Below, one piece after another: positions 29,881-37,618 of a stretch of DNA of 64,000 bases. The stretch spans positions 62,001 through 126,000 of the forward strand of contig NZ_BSEJ01000007.1 of the NCBI RefSeq assembly GCF_027921765.1, read 5' to 3'. The notes below the pieces were generated by a model that was not told the DNA's origin, ran no database searches, and was given only the letters and a program-made list of their open reading frames with translations. A program made the translations under genes and the position numbers. Source of the stretch: Microbacterium barkeri (lineage in GTDB: Bacteria > Actinomycetota > Actinomycetes > Actinomycetales > Microbacteriaceae). Every line of letters begins with the position of its first letter. The stretch's first letter is position 1.

Positions 29881-29913
29881 GGAGGGGAGCCGCCCCGCCG
29901 GCGGCTTCCCTCC
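29881..29913 (-). terminator. Terminator of the phytase gene
   Basis: 14-bp stem (GGAGGGGAGCCGCC with one G-T wobble against its partner) and a 5-base loop, 6 bases after the stop codon. Confidence 0.75.
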
Positions 29914-29919
29914 GACCCG

Positions 29920-31191
29920 TCACCGGCGTGCGACGTCGAGGTCGAGGCCGCTGCGCTCCGCGACGTCCTCCCAGGCGAGGAACTTGAAGTTCGTGCTCGC
30001 CTCGTCGGAGCCCTCCGGCGTGTTGTCGCCGTCCTGCACGACGAGCAGTCCCCCGTCGAACCCGGGCAGGCTCGCGCTCACCGCGTCCGCGCCGTCGCTG
30101 TGCTGCGTGCCGTCGACCGCGCCGTCGCCGATCGCGAACGAGCCGACGTAGTCGTTCCCGCCCTGCAGCTCGTAGACGGCGAAGGTGTCGTCGCCCTGGC
30201 TCGAGGCGAGGAGGTAGCCCTTCTTCCCCTTCGTGCGGTAGATCGTGAGCCCCTCGATGTCGGTGCGCAGCGCATCGCCTCCGAAGCCGGGGTTCTCCCC
30301 CGCGACGCACTCGTCGGTCTCCGGGTCGTACACGGCGGGCTGGCCGAACTCGGCCGCGGTGTCGACGAGCTCGGGCTCTCCGGTGAGGTCGGCGTCGACC
30401 TTCCAGATGCCCACGAGCTCCTGGCCGAGGTAGGCCGTCCCTGTCCGCTCATCCACGACCATCCCCTCGACCTGCGCGTACTCGCCGGGGTCGTCGCACG
30501 TCGTCCAGGTGGAGCCGTCGGGCAGCGTGAACGCGGCCGGCAGGGCGAGCTCGCGGATGCGCTCCCAGCCGACGGTGCCGTCCTCGCGCGCCTTCAGCTC
30601 GAGGAGGGCCACCTCCGTCTCGGAGTTGCGGCTGACGAGCGCGTACGCGCCGTCGTCGTCCTGCCACGTCGTGAGGCCGTACGCGCTGTGCTCGCCGTCG
30701 ATCTCCTCCTGAGAGGCGCTGAAGACCCAGCCGGCGTCGGGGTCGGTGACCTCGGTCAGCTCGCCGTCGTCGATGACGAAGATGCCCAGGTCGTCCATGC
30801 CCTTGTCGGACGCGACCGCGAGGTCGACCTCGTCGCCGTCGAGCTCGAAGTCCTCGACGATGTCGACGTTGTTGTAGCGGCCGGGCGCGTGGTCGTCGCC
30901 GGGTGCCGGCTTCGGGGCGATGTGCTGGAGCTCCTCGCCGTCGAGGTCGTACACGTAGATGCCGGCCTCCTTCGCGGTCGCGATGACCACGCTGTCCTCT
31001 GGGTCGTCCTCGTCGATCCAGATCGCGGGGTCGTCGGCGTCGGCGTCGTCCTCGTCCCACAGCGCGGGGGTCTCGAGCACGGCCGTGAGCTCATCGGGCT
31101 CGTCGTGGTGAGGGCGCGCCTGCGCGGCGGAGGCGCCGACGAGCACGGCGGCCGTGCCGATCGCGGTGACGGTGAGCAGTCGGGGGAGCAA
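29920..31191 (-). CDS. Secreted beta-propeller phytase
   Basis: 423 aa. Signal peptide about 1-26 (LLTVTAIGTAAVLVGASAAQA). The mature part has the beta-propeller phytase pattern: ADDPAIWIDEDDPEDSVVI, AKEAGIYVYDLDGEELQHI, YNNVDIVEDF, QVEGMVVDERTGTAYLGQE and DIEGLTIY. The many Asp/Glu residues bind the calcium ions that hold phytate. It releases phosphate from inositol hexakisphosphate outside the cell. The start is taken as TTG 31191, which has GAGGAGAG upstream and gives a clean signal peptide; the open frame to 32226 overlaps two opposite-strand genes. A PHO-box-like repeat lies 50-67 bases upstream, so phosphate starvation control is likely. Confidence 0.88.
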   Translation of the reverse strand: MLPRLLTVTAIGTAAVLVGASAAQARPHHDEPDELTAVLETPALWDEDDADADDPAIWIDEDDPEDSVVIATAKEAGIYVYDLDGEELQHIAPKPAPGDDHAPGRYNNVDIVEDFELDGDEVDLAVASDKGMDDLGIFVIDDGELTEVTDPDAGWVFSASQEEIDGEHSAYGLTTWQDDDGAYALVSRNSETEVALLELKAREDGTVGWERIRELALPAAFTLPDGSTWTTCDDPGEYAQVEGMVVDERTGTAYLGQELVGIWKVDADLTGEPELVDTAAEFGQPAVYDPETDECVAGENPGFGGDALRTDIEGLTIYRTKGKKGYLLASSQGDDTFAVYELQGGNDYVGSFAIGDGAVDGTQHSDGADAVSASLPGFDGGLLVVQDGDNTPEGSDEASTNFKFLAWEDVAERSGLDLDVARR

Positions 31192-31240
31192 GGTCTCTCC
31201 TCGGTTCGGGGAACGGTGACGCTCGATCGTTCTCCCCGGC

Positions 31241-31258
31241 CGTGAACGCGACATGAAC
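31241..31258 (-). promoter_or_regulatory. PHO-box-like direct repeat upstream of the phytase gene
   Basis: On the minus strand, GTTCATG (31258-31252), 4 bases, then GTTCACG (31247-31241). Actinobacterial PhoP/RegX3 boxes are direct repeats of GTTCACC-like 7-mers at 11-bp period, matched here in both sequence and spacing. Confidence 0.6.
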
Positions 31259-31281
31259 CGGCGCTGACACGACGACCGGCG

Positions 31282-31310
31282 TTGACGGCGCCGCCGCGGG
31301 TGCCTAGCGT
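31282..31310 (+). promoter_or_regulatory. Promoter of the DHFR-like gene
   Basis: TTGACG (31282-31287), 17-bp spacer, TAGCGT (31305-31310). Good match to the housekeeping consensus. Confidence 0.6.
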
Positions 31311-31341
31311 CAGTCGCAGGCGGCCCCGAGGAGGCAGGCGC

Positions 31342-31953
31342 ATGGGAGTGGTGTTCTCGAGCTTCACGACGTCTCTCGACGGATTCATCGCCGACGAGCA
31401 CGGCCGGGTCGGCGCGCTCTTCGACTGGTACGAGAACGGCGACGTCGAGGTGCCGCTGCGCGGCTACGGCCTCGTGTTCCACATGTCGCAGGCGAGCGCC
31501 GACTACTGGCGGCAGAACGACACCGAGGGCGCGTTCGTGGCCGGACGCGGGATCTTCGACGACGCGCGGGGCTGGGGCGGGAGGCCGCCCGGCGACTCGC
31601 CGACCGTCGTGGTCACGCATCGACCGCCTCCGGAAGGCTGGCCGCCCGTGCCGGACGCGCCCTTCACCTTCGTCGGCGACCTCGACGAGGGACTGCGGAT
31701 CGCGCGCGAGCTCGCCGGCGACGGCGACATCAACGTCGCGGGCGCCGACATCGTGCGCCAGTGCCTCGACCGCGGCGTCCTCGAGGAGATCCGCATCGAC
31801 CTCGCGCCCGTGCTGCTGCACGCCGGCACGCGGTACCTCGACGGGATCGGCCGCCGGGACATCGAGCTCACGCAGCTCCAGGTCGTCGAGGGCACGGGCG
31901 TGACCCACATCCGGTACGCCGTCGCGTACCGCGACGCCGCGGACGCGCGCTGA
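31342..31953 (+). CDS. Dihydrofolate reductase/RibD C-terminal-like oxidoreductase
   Basis: 203 aa of the RibD_C superfamily. The N-terminal strand FSSFTTSLDGFIADEHGRVG carries the NADPH/substrate-binding SLDGFI motif. Later strands are FVAGRGIFDDARGWGG and GDINVAGADIVRQCLDRGVLEEIRIDLAPVLL. Most proteins of this group are pteridine- or flavin-type reductases of unknown substrate; this is not the essential FolA. ATG 31342 has GAGGAGG upstream. It stands alone between the phytase and a TetR locus. Confidence 0.8.
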   Translation: MGVVFSSFTTSLDGFIADEHGRVGALFDWYENGDVEVPLRGYGLVFHMSQASADYWRQNDTEGAFVAGRGIFDDARGWGGRPPGDSPTVVVTHRPPPEGWPPVPDAPFTFVGDLDEGLRIARELAGDGDINVAGADIVRQCLDRGVLEEIRIDLAPVLLHAGTRYLDGIGRRDIELTQLQVVEGTGVTHIRYAVAYRDAADAR

Positions 31954-31964
31954 TCCCGCGGAGC

Positions 31965-32543
31965 TCAGCCCTCCAGCAGGTCGACCGCAGTGTCGAGCGT
32001 GCGCGCCGCCGCCTGCGCGTCGACCCGCACGGTGGCGAGCGCCGCGACGACGAGCCCCGTGAGCGCTTCCGCGAGTCGCAGCCGCTCGCCCTGCGACCGC
32101 TCCGGATGCCGTGCCGCGACGCCTGCGGCGAGCGCGTCGCGCAGCTCGGCACGGTAGGCCGCGACCGTCTCGGCGACCGCGTGGTCGTCGCCGATCGGCG
32201 CCGACGCGGCGTTGATGAGGAGGCACCCGCTCGTGGCCGGGAGCGTGCGCGCCCGCGCGAGCGCATCGCGCAGGCCCACGAGGTAGTCGCGTGCCGCGGT
32301 CACCGCCACGTCCGCGCCCTGCAGCGGCCGCAGGCGCGGGCGCACGACCTCGTCGAGGTAGCTCTCGACGGCGGCGTCGAAGAGACCGCGCTTGGATCCG
32401 AACGCGTGATAGAGGCTCGACCGCCGCAGCCCCGTCGCCTCCTCGAGCGCCGGCACCGACGCGCCCTCATAGCCCTCGTGCCAGAACACGCCGCGCGCCG
32501 CGCGCACGACCTCCGCGCGGTCGAAGCTCGGAATCCGCCCCAT
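31965..32543 (-). CDS. TetR-family regulator
   Basis: 192 aa from ATG 32543 (a GTG at 32558 is an alternative). The helix-turn-helix is at about 10-55: VVRAARGVFWHEGYEGASVPALEEATGLRRSSLYHAFGSKRGLFDA. The C-terminal region resembles the TetR_C proteins that sense electrophiles or oxidants in AcrR/NemR-like loci, with a single Cys in TSGCLLINAA. It is divergent from a DUF1304 membrane protein and an NADP-dependent oxidoreductase, the usual arrangement for a regulator of detoxification. The gap holds a palindrome that it probably binds. Confidence 0.85.
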   Translation of the reverse strand: MGRIPSFDRAEVVRAARGVFWHEGYEGASVPALEEATGLRRSSLYHAFGSKRGLFDAAVESYLDEVVRPRLRPLQGADVAVTAARDYLVGLRDALARARTLPATSGCLLINAASAPIGDDHAVAETVAAYRAELRDALAAGVAARHPERSQGERLRLAEALTGLVVAALATVRVDAQAAARTLDTAVDLLEG

Positions 32544-32576
32544 GTCCGCTCCCGTCACCCGTTCCCCGGACTATAT

Positions 32577-32592
32577 TGTAACGGTCATTACA
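32577..32592. promoter_or_regulatory. Putative TetR operator with embedded promoter
   Basis: TGTAACGGTCATTACA: 5-bp perfect arms TGTAA/TTACA around a 6-bp centre. It overlaps the AT-rich TATATTGT block that would serve as -10 for the DUF1304 operon, and lies midway between the divergent starts. Confidence 0.6.
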
Positions 32593-32604
32593 GAAAGGTC
32601 GATC

Positions 32605-32991
32605 ATGATCGTCGCAGGTCTCGTGCTCGCCGCCGTCGCGGCACTCGTCCACGTCTACATCTTCTTCCTCGAGTCGATCGCCTGGACGAGCCCGCGCGCC
32701 CTCAGGACGTTCGGCCAGACGCGCGAGGCGGCCGAGGCGCAGAAGGAGCTCGCCTTCAACCAGGGCTTCTACAACCTGTTCCTCGCGATCGTCGCGGCAC
32801 TCGGCGTCGTGCTGTTCGCCACGGGCGCGGCCGTCGTCGGGGCGACCCTCGTCTTCACCGGAGTGGGCTCGATGCTGGCCGCGAGCCTCGTGCTCCTGAT
32901 CTCGAGCCCCGACAAGGCCGCGGCCGCGCTGAAGCAGGGCCTGGTCCCTGCCCTGTCTGTGATCGCGCTCGCGATCGGCCTCGCCCTGTGA
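32605..32991 (+). CDS. DUF1304 family membrane protein
   Basis: 128 aa, four membrane helices. The DUF1304 signature is present: VHVYIFFLESIAWT in helix 1 and FNQGFYNLFLAI in helix 2, with a short polar loop RALRTFGQTREAAEAQKE. Family function is unknown; members often sit beside TetR or MarR regulators and quinone/aldehyde oxidoreductases. ATG 32605 has AAAGG upstream; the open frame to 32542 is not needed. First gene of a two-gene operon under the TetR operator. Confidence 0.85.
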   Translation: MIVAGLVLAAVAALVHVYIFFLESIAWTSPRALRTFGQTREAAEAQKELAFNQGFYNLFLAIVAALGVVLFATGAAVVGATLVFTGVGSMLAASLVLLISSPDKAAAALKQGLVPALSVIALAIGLAL

Positions 32992-33035
32992 TCGACGCAC
33001 CCCGCGAAACCGCAGCGAAGGAGAGAACCCGGCCC

Positions 33036-34046
33036 ATGCCATCCGCCGTCAGCACTCAGATCCAGCTCGTGTCCCGCCCTCAGGGCTGGCCGACCCACGA
33101 GGACTTCCGCACGGTCCAGGTGACCTACGGCGACCTCGCTCCCGGGGAGGTCCGTGTGGAGAACGCGTTCGTCTCCGTGGACCCGTACATGCGCGGGCGC
33201 ATGAACGACGCGCGCAGCTACGTCGCGCCGTACGCGCTCGGCGAGACCATGGAGGGCGGAGCGGTCGGACGGGTCGTGGCGTCGGCGTCGGACGACGTGC
33301 CGGTGGGCAGCGTCGTCGTGCACCAGCTCGGATGGCGCGACATCGCGCAGGCTGACGCGTCGGCGTTCCGAGTCGTCCCCGACCTGCCCGGCGTGCCCCT
33401 CTCGCTGCGGCTCCACATCCTCGGGATGACCGGGCTCACGGCGTACGTCGGGCTCACTCGCATCGCGGAGATGAAGGAGGGCGACACGGTCTTCATCTCG
33501 GGCGCGGCCGGAGCCGTGGGCACGGCCGCGGGCCAGATCGCGCGGCTCCTCGGCGCGAAGCGCGTGATCGGCTCGGCGGGCTCGCCCGAGAAGGTCGCCC
33601 TGCTCACCGAGAAGTACGGCTACGACGCGGCGGTGGACTACAAGGTCGCCCCCATCCGTCAGCAGCTGGCCGACGTCGCGCCCGAGGGCATCGACGTCTA
33701 CTTCGACAACGTGGGCGGCGACCACCTCGAGGCCGCCCTCGACGCCTTCAACGACGGCGGCCGCGCGGCCCTGTGCGGGGCGATCGCCACGTACAACGCC
33801 GACGGCCCCGTGCCGGGCCCCGACAACCTGTCGAACCTCGTCACGCGCGGTCTGCGCCTCGAGGGCTTCACGGTCGGCAAGCATCTGTCGGCGGCGCCGG
33901 AGTTCCAGGAGCGGATGGGCGGCTGGCTCGCGGAGGGACGCATCGCCTACGACGAGACGATCGTCGACGGCATCGACCACGCGGTCGACGCGTTCCTCGA
34001 CATGATGCGCGGCGCGAACACCGGGAAGATGCTCGTCCGGATCTGA
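33036..34046 (+). CDS. NADP-dependent alkenal/one oxidoreductase (PTGR/MDR family)
   Basis: 336-aa zinc-independent medium-chain reductase. N-terminal substrate lobe with SVDPYMRGRMND, then GDTVFISGAAGAVGTAAGQIARLLGAKRV, the NADPH Rossmann motif, and DVYFDNVGGDHLEAAL, the hallmark of the leukotriene B4 12-hydroxydehydrogenase/YncB/curcumin-reductase group. It reduces the double bond of alpha,beta-unsaturated ketones and aldehydes, consistent with detoxification. ATG 33036 has GAAGGAGAG upstream. 44 bases downstream of the DUF1304 gene and probably co-transcribed. Confidence 0.9.
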   Translation: MPSAVSTQIQLVSRPQGWPTHEDFRTVQVTYGDLAPGEVRVENAFVSVDPYMRGRMNDARSYVAPYALGETMEGGAVGRVVASASDDVPVGSVVVHQLGWRDIAQADASAFRVVPDLPGVPLSLRLHILGMTGLTAYVGLTRIAEMKEGDTVFISGAAGAVGTAAGQIARLLGAKRVIGSAGSPEKVALLTEKYGYDAAVDYKVAPIRQQLADVAPEGIDVYFDNVGGDHLEAALDAFNDGGRAALCGAIATYNADGPVPGPDNLSNLVTRGLRLEGFTVGKHLSAAPEFQERMGGWLAEGRIAYDETIVDGIDHAVDAFLDMMRGANTGKMLVRI

Positions 34047-34060
34047 GGCCAGGGCCGCGC

Positions 34061-34066
34061 TATCGT
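34061..34066 (+). promoter_or_regulatory. -10 element, leaderless promoter of the deaminase gene
   Basis: TATCGT, 6 bases, then ATG 34073. Confidence 0.5.
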
Positions 34067-34072
34067 CGCGAC

Positions 34073-34585
34073 ATGAGCACCACCCTGAGCGACACCGATC
34101 TGGCGCACCTGCGCCGCTGCGTCGACCTCGCGCGCGAGGCCCTCGACGACGGGGATGAGCCGTTCGGCTCCGTCCTCGTCGACGCCGAGGGCCTCGTGCG
34201 CTTCGAGGACCGCAACCGCGTGAAGGACGGCGACGCCACCCGCCACCCGGAGTTCGAGATCGCACGCTGGGCAGCCGCGCACCTGTCGCCCGCCGAGCGG
34301 CGGACGTGCACCGTGTACACCTCGGGTGAGCACTGCCCGATGTGCGCCGCTGCGCACGCCTGGGTCGGGCTCGGGCGCATCGTGTACGCGTCGAGCACCG
34401 AGCAGCTGGGCGCGTGGCATCGCGCGTGGGGCGTCGCCCCTGGCCCCGTCGCCGCGCTGCCGATCACGGCGGTCGCGCCCGGCGTCCGCGTCGCCGGCCC
34501 CGCGCCCGAGCTCGCGGCCGAGATCCGCGCCCTGCACGCGCGCATGCTCGGCCGCGAGGCGGACGACGGCGATCAGGCCGGCTGA
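34073..34585 (+). CDS. Nucleoside/guanine deaminase-like protein
   Basis: 170 aa of the cytidine deaminase-like fold. Zinc ligands are in HPEFEIARWA (the H[AV]E-type motif, here HPE) and SGEHCPMCAAAH (PCxxC-type, EHCPMC). The catalytic Glu is present. It lacks the tRNA-recognition length of TadA, so guanine, cytosine or nucleoside deamination is more likely; substrate not determinable. Its 3' end overlaps pepN by 13 bases, tail to tail. Confidence 0.8.
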   Translation: MSTTLSDTDLAHLRRCVDLAREALDDGDEPFGSVLVDAEGLVRFEDRNRVKDGDATRHPEFEIARWAAAHLSPAERRTCTVYTSGEHCPMCAAAHAWVGLGRIVYASSTEQLGAWHRAWGVAPGPVAALPITAVAPGVRVAGPAPELAAEIRALHARMLGREADDGDQAG

Positions 34586-37068
34586 GCCCCGCGGACCCGC
34601 AGGGCGCGCGCGAGGTGGTCGCGCTCCTCGATGACGATCCGGCGCAGTGCGGCCGGGGCGTCGCCGTTCGCGGCGAGCCACGCGTCGACGCGATCGAGCG
34701 AATCGGCCTCGGGGAACAGCCCGCGCACGAGGCGCCCCGCGATCTCGATGCTGCGCTCCTCCCACGCGGCGCGGATCCGCGCGAAGTAGGCGTCGTCGAA
34801 CTCGGCCACGAGGTCGCGCCGGCCGCCGGCGCGGAAGCCCGAGATGGTCGCCGAGAGGTGGTCGTTCGTGAGCGTCCGGTCCTCCCACGCGGCGTTCCAC
34901 GCGTCCCGGCGGACCACGGCGTCAGGGCGCGACGCGAGCACCCGGAGGTGCTCCGTCCGGCCGCTCGCGGTGTCGTCGCGCGCGAGCTCGGCGTCGGCGT
35001 CGGCAGTCGTCGCATGCCCGGTTGCGGCGAGCGCCGCGAGCCACGCCCAGCGGAGGTCGGGGTCGAGAGCGAGACCATCCGGCGCTGGCCGCTCGCCCGC
35101 GAGGATCGCACGGAGGTCGGCGGCGCGCCCGTCGTGGAAGGCCGCCGCCGACGCGACCGCACGCGCCCAGGCGAGCTGGCCGTCCGACCCCGGTGCCGCC
35201 GCGGTCATCCCCTGCCACGTCGTCTCGAGCCATGCCGCACGCTCGGTCGCGCGCGACGACTCCGGCGTGTAGTGCCCGACCGCGTAGGCGGAGTTCGCGA
35301 GCACGCCGCCGAGCAGCGCGACGTTCGACTCGGCCGGTGCGTGACGCCGGACGATCTCGAGGTACCGCCCCGTCGGGAGCTCCCCGTCGCGGGCCGCGTT
35401 CCAGAGCGCCGACCACACGAGCCCGCGCGCGAGCGCATCGTCGATGGTCGAGAGCGCCTCGTGCACGGCGTCGAGCGAGCGCGCGTCGAGGCGGACCTTG
35501 GCGTATGTGCGGTCGCCGTCGTTCGGGAGGATCAGATCGACGTCGGGGGCGACCGGGAGATCCACGGTCGTGCGCTCCGCGCGGATGTCGAGGTCGAGCG
35601 ATGCGCGGCGGACGAGGCGGCCCGCGTCGAGCGCGTACAGGCCGAGCGAGAGCCGGTGCGGACGCGGATCGGTCTGCACGACGGTGAGGCCCTGCCCGCG
35701 CTCGACCGAGATCGTCGACATGCCGGTCGTCTCGAGCCACGCGCGCGACCACGCGCGGACGTCGCGGCCGGACACGGCCTCGAGCTGCGCAAGCAGATCC
35801 TCGAGGGTCGTGTTCCCGTACGCGTGCGCGGCGAAGTAGCGTCGAGACCCCTCGAAGAACGCCTCCTCGCCGACGAACGCGACGAGCTGCTTGAGGACCG
35901 ATGCGCCCTTCGCGTAGGTGATCCCGTCGAAGTTGAGCTTGGCTGCCTCGAGATCGGGGATGTCGGCGACGATCGGATGAGTCGTCGGCAGCTGGTCCTG
36001 CTGATACGCCCACGCCTTGCGTCGATTCGCGAACGTCACCCAGGCGTCTGCGAACCGGGTCGCCGCGGCGGCCGCGTGCGAGCCCATGTAGTCGGCGAAG
36101 GACTCCTTGAGCCAGAGGTCGTCCCACCAGCGCATCGTGACGAGATCGCCGAACCACATGTGCGCCATCTCGTGGAGGATCGTGTTGGCGCGCGCCTCAT
36201 GCTGCGCCGTCGTCGACGCGCCGCGGTACACGTAGGCCTCCGTGAAGGTCACGAGACCGGGATTCTCCATCGCCCCGAGGTTGTACTCGGGAACGAACAC
36301 CTGGTCGTACTTGCCCCACGGGTACGGGAACGCGAACGCGTCCGTGAAGAAGTCGAGGCCCTGGCGCGTGACCTCGAGCACCTCGTCCGCGTCGAGGTGC
36401 TCTGCGAGCGACCCGCGGCAGAGGACGCCGAGCGCGACCTCCTGCTCGTCGCGGCGCCAGACGCCGTCGACGCGGTGGTAGGGGCCCGCGGCGACCGACG
36501 TGATGTAGCTCGAGAACGGCAGAGTCGGCGCGAATTCGACGTGCTGCGCGCCATCCGCCTCCTCCGACGCGACCGCGCTCTGATTCGAGAGCACGTGCCA
36601 TCCGCTCGGCGCGGAGACGCGGAACGTGTACCGCGCCTTCATGTCGGGCTGCTCGAAGCAGGCCATCACCCGGCGGGAGTCGGCGGGCTCGTACTGCGTG
36701 TACAGATAGGTCTCGCCGTCGACGGGGTCGACGAACCGGTGCAGGCCCTCGCCCGATCGGCTGTACGCGCCGCGTGCCGCGATGCGCACGGTGTTGCGGT
36801 CGGCGAGGCCCGAGACGCGGATGCGCGCGCCATCCCACTCGACATCGTGCGCGACGCCGTTCACCTCGACGGACTCGACGGCCTCTCCGATGAAGTCGAT
36901 CCACGTCTCCTCGGCCGTCGCGTCGAACTCGAGGACGCTCGTCGTCGGGAAGCCGCTGCGCTGCGGATCGGGTGCTCCCGTGAGATCGAGCTCGACGCGG
37001 ATGGCGTGGACGGTGATGGCCGCGGATCGCGCGGCCGCTGCTTCACGGCTGAGGTTGGCGCTGTTCAC
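34573..37068 (-). CDS. pepN: Aminopeptidase N
   Basis: 831-aa M1 metallopeptidase, actinobacterial length. GAMENPG exopeptidase motif near residue 265. HEMAHMWFGD near 299-308, with the second zinc ligand Glu in WLKESFADYMG. A long ERAP1-like C-terminal helical domain follows. No signal peptide, so it is cytosolic and trims N-terminal residues of peptides in protein turnover. Start is GTG 37068 with AGG just before it, in the gap shared with the divergent thioesterase gene. Its final 13 bases are shared with the convergent deaminase gene. Confidence 0.93.
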   Translation of the reverse strand: MNSANLSREAAAARSAAITVHAIRVELDLTGAPDPQRSGFPTTSVLEFDATAEETWIDFIGEAVESVEVNGVAHDVEWDGARIRVSGLADRNTVRIAARGAYSRSGEGLHRFVDPVDGETYLYTQYEPADSRRVMACFEQPDMKARYTFRVSAPSGWHVLSNQSAVASEEADGAQHVEFAPTLPFSSYITSVAAGPYHRVDGVWRRDEQEVALGVLCRGSLAEHLDADEVLEVTRQGLDFFTDAFAFPYPWGKYDQVFVPEYNLGAMENPGLVTFTEAYVYRGASTTAQHEARANTILHEMAHMWFGDLVTMRWWDDLWLKESFADYMGSHAAAAATRFADAWVTFANRRKAWAYQQDQLPTTHPIVADIPDLEAAKLNFDGITYAKGASVLKQLVAFVGEEAFFEGSRRYFAAHAYGNTTLEDLLAQLEAVSGRDVRAWSRAWLETTGMSTISVERGQGLTVVQTDPRPHRLSLGLYALDAGRLVRRASLDLDIRAERTTVDLPVAPDVDLILPNDGDRTYAKVRLDARSLDAVHEALSTIDDALARGLVWSALWNAARDGELPTGRYLEIVRRHAPAESNVALLGGVLANSAYAVGHYTPESSRATERAAWLETTWQGMTAAAPGSDGQLAWARAVASAAAFHDGRAADLRAILAGERPAPDGLALDPDLRWAWLAALAATGHATTADADAELARDDTASGRTEHLRVLASRPDAVVRRDAWNAAWEDRTLTNDHLSATISGFRAGGRRDLVAEFDDAYFARIRAAWEERSIEIAGRLVRGLFPEADSLDRVDAWLAANGDAPAALRRIVIEERDHLARALRVRGAQPA

Positions 37069-37119
37069 CTGTCCATGCTTTCACGGCGCGGAGCCGTCGC
37101 CGCGGAGCGGCCCCGCGCG

Positions 37120-37125
37120 TAGGCT
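37120..37125 (+). promoter_or_regulatory. -10 element, leaderless promoter of the thioesterase gene
   Basis: TAGGCT, 7 bases, then ATG 37133; same sequence and spacing as the lpd promoter. Confidence 0.6.
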
Positions 37126-37132
37126 GGCCGCG

Positions 37133-37588
37133 ATGAGCACTTCCGCAGACGACGGCCGCATGAACTTCCACACGCGCAAGTGGGTCCGCCCCGAGGACCT
37201 CAACGCGAACGGCACCCTGTTCGGCGGGAGCCTGCTCAAGTGGATCGACGAGGAAGCCGCGATCTACGCGATCATCCAGCTCGGCAACTACCGCGTCGTG
37301 ACGAAGTTCATCTCGGAGATCAACTTCGAGGCGTCGGCTGTGCAGGGCGATCTCATCGAGATGGGCCTCATCGCGACGCACTTCGGCCGCACGTCGCTCA
37401 CGATGCGCGCTGTCGTGCGCAACATGATCACGCGGCGGACGATCCTCACGATCGAGAAGATCGTCTTCGTGAACCTCGGCGAGGACGGCAACCCCGCCCC
37501 GCACGGCTACGACTCGATCACCTACCAGCGCGATCGCATGCCGACCGAGCACTCCGCGACCGGGACCATCCGCCTGCCGCAGGCATAG
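37133..37588 (+). CDS. Acyl-CoA thioesterase, YciA/BACH hot-dog type
   Basis: 151 aa. Single hot-dog domain with LNANGTLFGGSLLKWIDEEAA (Asn-x-x-Gly-x-x-FGG…D, the active-site helix of BACH/YciA enzymes). FISEINFEASAVQGDLIEMG and MRAVVRNMITRRTILTIEKIVFVNL form the core strands. It hydrolyses acyl-CoA in the cytosol; chain-length preference unknown. ATG 37133 fits a leaderless promoter; the upstream open frame overlaps pepN and is rejected. Confidence 0.88.
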   Translation: MSTSADDGRMNFHTRKWVRPEDLNANGTLFGGSLLKWIDEEAAIYAIIQLGNYRVVTKFISEINFEASAVQGDLIEMGLIATHFGRTSLTMRAVVRNMITRRTILTIEKIVFVNLGEDGNPAPHGYDSITYQRDRMPTEHSATGTIRLPQA

Positions 37589-37618
37589 CCGCCGACGCGG
37601 CGGGCCCGGCTCGGATGC

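Noticed and set aside
31192..32226. 5' extension of the phytase frame
   Set aside because: It runs through the DHFR-like gene and the PHO box; TTG 31191 with GAGGAGAG gives the signal peptide.
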